DNA of 64,000 bases. Source: Bidens hawaiensis. Its lineage: Eukaryota; Streptophyta; Magnoliopsida; Asterales; Asteraceae. The notes under the pieces were generated by a model. The model was given only the letters and a program-made list of their open reading frames with translations, was not told the DNA's origin and searched no databases. Below, piece after piece: positions 28,801 to 40,800 of this stretch. The stretch spans positions 583,006-647,005 of the forward strand of contig JAIQDT010001098.1 in the NCBI GenBank assembly GCA_021521415.1. The letters are read 5' to 3'. The position numbers and the translations under genes are program-made. The number at the start of each line of letters is the position of its first letter. Position 1 is the first letter of the stretch.

Positions 28801-31800
28801 TTAACTACAATAATTAAAAAGATAAAAACACTACTTTAGTTTTATATTTTATTTACACATTCTTCATTTTATTCAACATAAATACAACTTATTCATATAA
28901 TACTATTTCTTTATATTAAAAAAATAATTTCCACTTAATATATTAGCATATATCAACGTATTTAAGTTCAATAAATATACAACCTACACAAAGTTATATA
29001 ACCTACACTTGTTTTAAGCAATAAAAACGTACAACATACAAAAAACATATAACTTACATATGTAATTCGGCATCAACAATTATATAAACTACACAAAGAT
29101 ACACATACCCTACACATGCGTAGGTCATATGTTTTTCGTATGTAAGCTATATGTTTTCTTATTTTTAGAACAAGTGTAGGTTATATATTTTTGTGTAGGT
29201 TGTATATTTTTTATTGACATTTAATGCAACCATGTGTAAGTTTTTTGTATTATTCATCACAATATAACTACGTGTTGATGGATATTGATATGTTGAGTTT
29301 GAAGAAATTGGTTTTGAAAAGAAATTAATGTATGAATAAATTGTATTTGTGTAAGAAAAATTTTCGTGTGTAGGTTATATGTTTTTTGTGTGTCAGTTAT
29401 ATGTTTTCGTGTGCGTGTGTATTTTATTGATGATGAATTTTGTGTGTAGGTTAAATGTTTTTCGTGTGTAGGTTATATGTTGTCTTATTCTTAGAACAAG
29501 TGTAGATTATACGTTTTTGTGTATGTTGTATGTTTTTTTGTTGATATCTAATGCAAACACATGTAAAATTGTTTTTTGGTATTATTTATGTAAGTATATA
29601 TGTGTTGATGGATATTAATATATTGAGTTGGAAGAAATTAGTTTTGGATAGAAAGAAATTTTAATGTATGAATAAATTATACTTGTGTAGGATAAAAATT
29701 CAAGAAACAAAAAGTAAGTTATAAAAATAAATGAGTTCTTAATATTTTCTAATTATAATAATTTAATTAGTTATATTAATTAAATAAATAAGTATTATGG
29801 TTTATTAGTTATATTAATTGAAGAAAGAGAATAATTAATATTTTCTTTATTTAGCTTTAAGCATTCAAAACTTAAAAACAAAACTGGTGGTCCATATTCA
29901 TTTCTCACATTTTCTTGCAATAATATCATTTCTCTCTTGAACCATCCCCTCTTAGCTCCTAACTATTTTGTCTTATTATCAATTTCAATATAAATTAATT
30001 TCTAATATATGATTATAGAAGGGTAGTTGGAAATGGAGTATTGTGGCAACACTCTAGATTTGGAGGCATCCTATACCATTTCAATAAAATTTAGAGATGG
30101 AGTTTGAAGATAGGGAATGTGTTGGAGTGACTATTTAGATGTTTTATCTAAATTTTAGAAATGAAGATGGATATGAAGAACCCATTGGGAATGCTCTAAG
30201 GTGTCAACATTAAACCCTGAATGTCTCACATAGAACGAGGATATCAAATAAATCATAAATAATAATAATATTTTCTTACTCAGTAAATTCCACCAATAAC
30301 AAAGTTACGGTAGAGACTGAGTAGAGTAAGATGTAGACAACCTTACCTCTACCCTTAGGAATAGAGAGACTACTTCCGGTGAATAATAATCCATACTATA
30401 TATAATGTATGAGATGAACAAATTAAGACACTTTGGTTTTAAGGGATTTACAATCTATATAACACATGGTGCAGCATACAAAGCATGTTAAAGAAGAACA
30501 AAATGATCTTTCAAACATAAAATTCACGTGAATTTTCAATTATTTAAAAACATTTACAACTTTTCACCCTTAACTTTACTAGACTTTTGTTAAATTATAT
30601 AATACTTGCAAGTTTGGTCCCTCATGTTTCACTATATATTATTTTTTATTTTAATTTTAAACCAACTCCCCCACCCCCTCTATTTTTAAACGACCATAAC
30701 TTTTTTATATGTTAATTTTTTTAAGTTACAACATAAAAACGAGTATTCCATTCTCTTTAATTTGAGTATGATATTATTGTAGTTTTTTTTCAATTAAAAA
30801 AATAGCATGTTACGTAGGTTGTTCACAATTCGGCTTTGACGATTTTTAAGTTAAACATGTGAGCTTAACCTATAGTAACGATTTTTAGTTGACGAAAATC
30901 GAAACAAAATTGTTATAAATTGAACCGAAAGTTAAAATTAGGTATGAAAAAAAATAAAATATAATGTTTCCTCCCGTCTTTCTCATTAAATTAATAATAA
31001 AAAAGACACAATGACTAAAATAAACAAAAACCACAATGATTTATAAAAAAAGACCTAACAAATCGCAAAATATAGCACAATATCTACGATAAAAGACACA
31101 ATACTAAAGAAAAAAAATACACAATCAGTGATGAAAATAAACTAAAACACAATAATAAATAAAAAGACGCAATAATTTTTTTCCTCGTCATTTTTTGAAC
31201 GATTTTTCCTTTTTGGAATGAGAACGACGACATAAGCATTTTATATTTTTTTTTTACATTTTTTTGTTATGATTTCTTTATTATTTTTTAGAAAGTAATT
31301 TATTATTATTATTTTTGAGGGTTTTTTTTTATTATTTTATTTACCACAAATCTTTCTCATCATTCTCATTTTTGTCTATCTTTGTAGTATAACTTGACCC
31401 ATAATAATAGTAGTGGTATTAGTAGCGATAGTAGGATAAATCAATCGCCAATGGTGATACAAAAGGAAATGGGTAACCATGCTTTCACTTTTTAAATTAA
31501 TTAGTCATATAGGTAACTCGCATTACAAATTTTTTAACTAACCTTAGGTGATACAAATTTATTTTGGTGTTAATATAGATTTTAATCTTATTATATTTGT
31601 ACCTTAATGATAATTTAAATTGTTTTAATTGTGTATAGTTTTCATAACACAATTTTACTTTTTTAGTTTATATATATTTTTAAGAGATATTGGTTTTTAA
31701 TACTCTCAACTTTTGCTCGTTGGTAGATAACACTTCCAACTTTCACTTTGTCTCTCACCACTCCCAACTTTCACCCTAACAACGTTAGTCTTCAGTTAGC

Positions 31801-34800
31801 GGGGGAGTGATAAAAACAAATAGGGTGAAAATTGGGAGTGGTGAGAGAAAAAGTGAAAGTTGGGAGTGTTATCTACCAACGATCAAAAGTTGAGAGTATT
31901 AAAAACCAATATCCTTATTTTTAATTATGTGTGTATAACTTTCCTCATATTTAACTTATTTAATAAACTAGAATAAGTTATCATTTTAATATTTAAAAAA
32001 CTGATTGTCAAACTAAAAATATTTGCCATAATTGTAATGTAATCTTACTTAATTTACGTGAATATTAATTATTAATTAATACTAAAATAAGAACCGTGTT
32101 ATTTTAGAACACAATATTCAAATTGGCATAATTTCTAATAATCAATAATTAATATATCATAAATTAAATAACCGTTTCATCATATTTATAAATATTATTC
32201 GACACATATGATTTAGCGAATATTATTAAACATGACAACTTTTCATAATTTATTAATATTATTATTCCCATGAATCAAGATATTTTAAATTATTTCTATC
32301 TTTACATGAAGACCAAATTTAAACTTATATTTCAGTTACTTATAAGTTTACCAATCGATATCGTATTCTTCATTGCTATTTCATCATAACTACATCCAAA
32401 TTTCTATATTTTTGCTGCAACCATGTAATTTCTTCAACGAAATATTAATATCATTTCACTTCGTTTTTCAAAAATAAAATTAATCACATATTAATTTCTT
32501 GTTGTTATTATTTATAGTATATTCAATTGATTATGGGATTCCACACCGAAAACATAATTCTCTTTTTATGTTCACCGTTTTAAATTTGTCTATGTATGTT
32601 CAGTTTTTTTTTTTTGAATTTGTGTTTCTAATATTTTTACAATTAAATTGGGGTTAGGCTAAATGTAACCCCCTGGTTGCTTGTCATACCCTCCCCCCTT
32701 GGAAAAACTAAATTTCATATTAACCCTTGAAATCATATAATTACTAAATTAGCACAAAAATAAGGATTTAATATTTTTTTTACAAGTTGCGTTTTCTTTT
32801 TATGATTTCGAGTTTAGGGTTTTGGGTTTCGGTATTAGGGTTCGGTTTCGGGTTTAGGGTTTAGAGTTCGGTTTCGAGTTTAGGTTTTAGGGTTCCGTTT
32901 CGGGTTTCGGGTTTAGGTTTTAGGGTTTGGGTTCGGGTTTAGGGTTTAGGGTTTAAGGTTTAGGGTTTAGGGTTTAGGGTGTAGGGTTTAGGTTTTTGGG
33001 TTTTTGGTTTATTTTGTAAAAGATAAAGTGGTCAAATAAGGATATTATAAATATATATGCTACTAAAATTAAAAAAAGATATTATAAATATTTATAATAT
33101 TAATATTAAAAAATAAATTGATAGTAATACTTGATAGTTTTTAATTTGATATATGGAGTGGAAGTTATCAAATGAAAGTAATGTTGTAGGGACTATTATG
33201 TATATTAATAATGTTAAGAGCTAATTGTAATTTATGTAATAAGTTCAGGGGGGTATATTTAGTAAAAATGGAGTAAAGGAGGTACGTTTAGCAGCACCCT
33301 TAAATTGTTCTTACGTTTGCAGTCAAGCATGTCCAGGGATTCACAATAAAAAGTTGATCATTCATTTCAAATTTATATTGTTAGGATAATGGAAACAAAG
33401 ATTGTGAGAGATACAATGGAGAATTTCTTTAGGTTGTATATTAAAATGTGAATAATAAAAAATATTTATTTAAACCATTTTGAAATTCGAATTCTTGACA
33501 ACTTATATTAAGTTTACAAAAACAGGTTATATAGTTGGACTTTGACCATATTTTCAAAAACCGAATTTTAATAGATTAATCATTTTACTGAATTTGACTA
33601 TTTTTATTAATACGATTTGACTCTAATTTTGGTAAATGTGTACGTTATTATAATTTTAATAATAATAATAAAAATAATTAATAATAATGATTTATTCTCA
33701 TTTCTATTTATACATTTATTCTCATTATTCTTATCACTTTACATATTGATTAAGTTATATGTATATTTATGATTTTCAAATTCGAATTCTCAACATTTAT
33801 ATGAAGTTTACAAAAATATGTTACACAGTTGGACTTTGACTATATTTTAAAAAACCGAATTTGAATAAATAAATCATTTCACTCAATTTTACTATTTTTA
33901 TTAATATAATTTCACTCAAAGTTTGGTAAATTTGGACATAATTATGACTTTAATAATTTATTCTCATTTATGTTTATATTAATTTTTACATAAATAAGTT
34001 AAATAGTTTATACTATACAATCGATACATTTGTTCTCATTTTCTCATCACTTTATACCATTACAACCACCATTGTTTGTCTGGATAAATAAGTTAAATAA
34101 CTGTTACATTCACACATTTTGTTTTTAGTTTTACATAATCCTCTAGATATTAATGTTAACATAAACTCATTATTATGACATACATTAACACTTTAGTTTA
34201 TACTTAATTTTAGTTTAATGCTTAATCAGGTTGCATGGTTTGTTTTGTTTTTGTAACATCCCGTCTTCTCGTTTCGGTTAATAAAATAATAATATTAAGT
34301 AGTATGAGTTGGGCTTGTGTTGGGTTAAATAAAATTGGTAATGGACTTGGATTGCAAAGAAAGAGAGAAAAGACCATAGGCTTAAGCCCATGACCTATAA
34401 TATATAAGCAATAATTATGCATTAATTCATCCATTTCACTCACTCCTTACACCATCTAAAACACACACTTAGCTCTCTCTCATCTACTTTCTCTCTCTAG
34501 CCGAAATCACCAAGAAACCCGAGTATCAAACCGAGGTAATGTTAGTATGATATTGTATAGATCCAAACCCGCTAGATCTAGCCGCGAAACGACGAGCCGA
34601 CACCCTAAATCATTAAAGTCACGATATTCGGATGGAATCGGGTATAAACCTATCAAAATATGAGCTTAGGGGTCGCCCTAGCTTAGATCTGGATCGAACG
34701 GGACGAAAAACGGGGTAAAATGGGGTAAATTACGTTTTTCCGCCCACCGCCCGGTTTTCCGGCACGGCGGCGCCGGAAAGGAGGCGCGAGTATTTAAGGT

Positions 34801-37800
34801 TGTCAGAGAATGCTTCTGACCTTCTCTGACCTAACCTAACCCTAATTCGTTACGGGAACCTAACGAACTAACCCCAGTTCGTTATGCCAATTCGCTAGGA
34901 AAAGATAACGAATTAACCCCAATTCGTTATGACCATTCATTTAAAGGAGATAACGAATTAGAAGGTTCAGTTCGTTACAGAGTGGTCATTCGTTATGCTG
35001 ACCAGTTCGTTATAAGGGTTCAATTCTCTATGAAGTTCAATTCGTTAACCAGATCAAACGAATGAGGTCCAATTCGTTATAAGGACCAGTTCGTTACAAG
35101 GTCCAATTCGTTACAAGGATCAGTTCGCTATAATAGTCAATTCGATATAAAGTAACGAATAGGTTCATTTGTTATGAACCCAATTCGGTAAGAACTGGGT
35201 AACGAACCAGAAGTTTAATAAAATGACAAGAATGGTCCCTGGACTTAGATAAGAATGATTTAATTACAAAGAAGCCCTTGGACTTTCAAGTTAGCAAATT
35301 AATTAATGATTTAAAATTCTAATGGAAAATGTGTTAAGACAGTTAATGGAAATAAAATTTTTCAGCTCGATCCTAGCCAGGGGCTCTGCCCCTTGGACCC
35401 TGCTGGGCTGCCGCCCCTAGACCCCGCTGCCAGGGGCGCTGCCCCCGGACCCCTGTTCGTTGAGGGTTATAACTAGACTAGAAACGCGATATGGGTAGTG
35501 ATAGTTAATTGATATGTGTAATTGTTATGCAGTTAGTCGCGCGTAGCTAAAGAAGGGAATACTATTAACGGTGAACGTAACCGCATTCAGGTGAGTTTCT
35601 AGCCCATTTCTTGTTACATTTTCGGGGCTGTGTGCATACTCGATATGAATTGTTAATATACTTATCCTAAGTGATAAGTGTATGCCTTATGTGGATTATG
35701 TGAAAGGTATGATTGACTGCTTGCCGGTACGTGAATGATCTTCGGATGTTGCACGTACTGTCAAGTTATGATTATGGATATAATGCTATGTATAGCGTAT
35801 TAATGATATGTGCGTATGCTATGAATGAATGTAAGAGGTAGCCAGGTACAGAAGAAAGAGGCTAAGCCCTAATAATACTCAAAGCAGAAAAGGGACTGAG
35901 CCCTAATAATACTCAAGGTAGAAAAAGGGACCGGACCTTAATAATATCCGAGGCAGAATTGAATAATGTAAAGTAGAATTTAGAATAAAGTATGAAGGTA
36001 AGTATATATATTATGTACGAAGTATGAGAATATAAAGTATGTACGAAAGTATGTAGTAATGAATGTATTGTATGTTGTATGATTAACTAGAACTCACTCA
36101 GCGTAGCTGACTTTTAGTATGCACGCATGTGAGTAGATTGAAGAAGCTCGCTTGAGGGGAGCACGTGGCAAACGAATAAGAGACTGGCATTTGAAGACTC
36201 AAGACGTTTATTAATTTATGTTTAAATTTGAAAGACAACGTGTTTATTAAGACAAGTTATGGATTAATATGTAATGTTTTTATGAAAGTTTAATATTCCG
36301 CGAATGTTTTTATTAACTCTGATGTTTAGAACTATGTTAATGAGTAAATCCAATTTCCAAATGTGAGGCACCAGTAACGGGGCCTTACAATTTTTCAGGT
36401 TCTAAAACAAAATGTTTTTGTTTTTGGACAGAAATTTTTGAAGTTCATGCTAGGATAATACGGTTTAAACATTTTCATGACTTTGCTAATATAGACAAGT
36501 TTGTGTAACTATTAGCATTTTATGTAGACAATCTTACTCTTTAGTATTTTTATTAGGCCATCTTAATGCTAAATATTTGTTTTCTCTAATATGTTATTTA
36601 TGGAATTTTATGGTTGTCTATATTGATTTTTGTTATTTATCTGTTTTCAACCCGTGTGTAATACGGGCACTATCATAGTAATAATAATAATAATAATATG
36701 CAGCATGGAGGCAGATCTGAATTAAATATTAATAAAAATATTCTTAACTCTTCACTGTAAGATAGGATCTTTCCGAAAGTCTAGTAATGTGTCAAGCAAT
36801 CGACCACTACTAGTGCAAGATGTATGTTCAGTTCACAGGGAAAGATAATTTAGATGCAAACAAGGATAGTCTTGTTAGGACTTAGAACTATTAAGCATAT
36901 ATACAGTTTCGTCTGCATGATCTATTGTGTGGTAGCAGTTGATACATTAGAATTTAGAAATAGCTTACATGTAGAGTGTCCGATTAAGTTCAGAGTACGC
37001 TTTTGGAATGGATCCAGTAAATTTATTAAAGCTGAAGTCTCTGAAAGAGCAACATAAACAGTGAAGAAGTTAATTCTTGAAAAAAAAAATGTAATTAACC
37101 TAATTAGTATACTAAATACAAAGAAAACAATTTCCGCCCCTGAAGTAACAACAGTTCTTTTAAAATACGTGTAATATCATAAGTTCCAATTCTTTAATTA
37201 TAACATTGAACATTAGGGATTATTTGTATTTAGCCATATGGTCAGCTAGGTTTCTCTAGGGGTATTGGTTTGTTTGGTTTTTTCTGTGTGGAGTACCAAA
37301 TGTCGTTGCATTTTTAAACGTTTGGATTTACCGACTATTCTCGGTTCTCATCAGAGACAACACCACTTATTTGTAAAGTGTACGTGGCCCGATGTGAGCA
37401 GATCAGACATACTAATAGTGGAGAGTTGTTGCCGCTCTCCATGGGTCCATAACAGGACAAAACTAGTAACTCTTATCATAAGCAGTGGCAAAGGCTAGTT
37501 GGGGTCAGGGGTGGCCCCGGCCCCTCCGTTTTTTCCGCAATATTGTAATTTACCCGTTTGCGTCTGACATATTTTATACATAGTGTAAATTTACCCCTTT
37601 TCAACCCAAAATTTGATCATGACCCCGTCCGTTTACGGTTTTTTTAATGTGTATTTTCGTTTAACGTCCCTCTTTTGGAAAGAATTAATAAAATAAATTT
37701 CGTTTATTTTATAGTGTGTCGTTTGTCGGTTTAGATAAATAAACTAATAGAAGGCGGGCTTGGACTTTAGAAGATGAAATAAGAGATGGAATGAGTCTTA

Positions 37801-40800
37801 GGTCCATGGGCTTAAGGGAGTATAAATACCCCTTAAACCCTAATCCTTTCTATTTTTATCCATCTCTACACCATAGCCTACACCATCAAAAGCACACACA
37901 AACTATTCTATAACCCGAGCCAATATACGAAGGTGAAAACCCAAATCCGTTGGTGCTAGAACGTTGTGACGAACCAAAACAACATCTAAAATAGACCGTG
38001 TTCGTAAACCAACTCGTTTAAGGTATGTTTATATCGAGAACTTGTTCGTTTAGGTCCGGATTACGTCTAGAAATCATATATCTGTTTGAGTATGTTAAAA
38101 ACGAATCCAACACAACAAATCCTACTGAAATCCGTTAACAATTGATAGGTTAATTTGTCAAATGAATAATTGACTCTATAATAGAACAAATCGCACCCTT
38201 TAAACGTGAATGTTTGGCTGATTGGATGATTAGGGTTTGTTAGCGTTGTGATTCCGAGTTCAATGGTACCATTTTCATGATGTTTTGTTAAGAATCGAAG
38301 GTTTAATTGCAGATATAGTATATGTTGACCATTTCGTGTTCTTGACGATTTTGACTTTGACCCTGAGTCGAAGTCTGGATAAGAAATGTTGATAATTCGT
38401 TATGACTGATCATTCGTTATGCGGTTATAACGAATGGGACTTATTCGTGCGACTTGATAACGAATGAACCTTTAATTCGTTATCTATCCATTCGTTATAT
38501 TAAGATAACAAATCAAGTCACGTCAAGATAATGAATTAGGCTAAGGAACTAGGATAACGAATCAAATCATGTAAGATAACGAATCAAGTGATTCGTTACT
38601 CACTAATTCGCTAAGTTAAGGTAACGAATCAGGCCATGTTCTGAGAATTAGGCCATGAATCAGGCTATGTTCAGATAACGAATTAGGCTTAATTCGTTAT
38701 AGCGAACAAGTGGGCGAAGTAGATAATAATTTAAAATCCTAATGGAAAATGTGTTAAGACAGCTTAACCCCAGCCAGGGGCTCTACCCCTTGGACCCTGC
38801 TAGGGGCTGCCGCCCCTAGAACCCCGCTTCCAGGGACATTGCCCCGACCCCGTTCATTGAGGGTTATAATTAAACTATAAATACAATGAGTAGTGATAGT
38901 TAATTGATACATGTGATTATTATACAGTTAGCCGTGCACAACTAAAGAAAGGGATTACCGTTAACTCTGAACGTAATCGCATTCAGGTGAGTTTCTAGCC
39001 CCACTTCATTGTTATGTTTTCGGGGTTGTGCACATACTTAATGTGATTAGTTAATACACTTACTTTAAGTGATAAGTGTATGCCTTCTATGATTTTATGT
39101 ATGAATGAATGCTTGACGGTACGTGAACGGTATTCGGATATTGCACGTGCCGCCAGAAAATAGTGTGGTATGTGAATGTTTTACGAATGATGTATGAATG
39201 ATATGTGAAAGTTAGGGAGAATGTTAAGTGTATGTTTGAAATTATATAAATTTAATATATAAAGAAGATAATGTATGGTTGTATGGAGGTACGCTTAAAG
39301 GGTTGCATACCCTAATAATATATGCGAAGGTTACAGGGTTGCAGATCTGTGAAGGTTATATGGCGAAATGCTCTTTAAAACATGCAAGTATGTATGTAAA
39401 GTAAGATGAACATTGAAAGTATGAAAGAAAGAAAGAAAATATGTATGTATGAATGAAAGTAAGATAACAGGCTAAGTATGTCATATGTATCTACGGATAC
39501 GTATATATAAAAATGTGAATGTATTGTATGCTGCCTGATTAACTAGAACTTATTCAGCGTAGCTGACTTTTAGTATGCACGCATGTGTGTAGGATGAGAC
39601 AGCTGGCTTGAAGGGGGACACATGGCAGATGAGTAAAGAAGTATTTGTTAATGTTTGAATTAAAAGACATGTTTTAAGTTATGTTTTAAAGACAAGTTAT
39701 GAATGTTTTGTAACTCTGTTATAGCCATTTCTGTACATTCAATGAATTGATGTTTTATATTATTTCGCCAAAGTTTTAATTAACTCTGATATTTGAAACT
39801 GTGTTTATGAGTATATTCAACACTAAAGCAGGGCACCAGGACCGGGGCCTTACATTTCGTCTGTCCCTTAACATCTTCATCCAATCTTCGCCACTAATCA
39901 TAAGCGGAACATAATAGCTTCCCTCTAGAAACCAAGGGTGCACATGGAGCCTCCGCCACGTAAATGTATTGTTTAAAGCCCCAAATATAACACACACAAC
40001 ACACGTGTGTATAAAAGTGCTTACTGGTTAGAGTGATAGAGTATGCTGAGTGAAGGGAAGAAAAACTTGATATATGTTCACTAAATGAATGAGCTATAAA
40101 TAATTAAATATCCGTACAACGTTAAGGATAAAATATAAAGTATAGAAAAGATAACGAGAAATATGAAAAACTATCTAGTCCATTAATCTTAAATTTGATT
40201 GATTGTGATTAATTTTAGAGGAATAAAGTGATGGAAAGCGAAGGGCATAAAGCGTCCATAACTTTTTCATGTGACAATTTAAAAAAAAATTCAACATAAC
40301 AAACGCGTTTTTATCTTTAATATGAATATCATATTGCTATAGAAAAAAAGGTAAGTTTCTATACATTGCATTATTGGTTCGTCAGTGTGTATTTTAGTTG
40401 AGTTTTCAATACATTAACATCGTGTAATATATTGGTTCTGGTCGTTGTGTTTTTCAATCGTTACTCATATTAAAGATAAAATCTAAAACAAAAATTACAT
40501 AATTGTGTCTTTTGATGCAATTGTCTCTTTATACACATCATTTTATCCCTTGTCTGTCATTGTGTCTTTTAACCTATTGTTGTGTTTTAGTCATTGTGTA
40601 ATGTATTCAGGTTATTGTGCATTATGTATTGACTATTGTGTTTTACGTTTGTGTTCATTGTGTAATATGTATTCACGATTGTGTTTTTTGTTTCCAGTTA
40701 TTGTGTAAAATGTATTTATAATTGTGTTTTATATATTAGATAATTTTTTTTATTTTATTATTATATTTACATGTTAGGATTACACATTGGTGTTATTTCA

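Larger units (their letters stand above)
28311..29946. mobile_element. Family G TIR element (about 1.6 kb) hosting a Tourist-like MITE
   Basis: Long inverted ends: TCAAGAGAGAAATGATATTA (28318-28337) matches inverted at 29921-29940, and once the nested insertion at 28338-28633 is removed the match continues (TTGCAAGAAA...GTGAGAAATGAATATGGACC). A related end, GGTTCAAGAGAGAAATCATT, occurs at 63738. The interior contains a direct duplication of about 326 bp. Confidence 0.72.

Noticed and set aside
32813..33008. Chromosome end or fusion point
   Set aside because: The telomere-like repeats are degenerate, short and enclosed by inverted ends with an 8-bp duplication, so transposition explains them better.
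34252..39854. One full-length LTR element with solo copies 2 and 3 as its two LTRs
   Set aside because: Each copy has its own 5-bp duplication, the DNA between them lacks retroelement coding sequence, and copy 3 lies within a separate hAT-like element.
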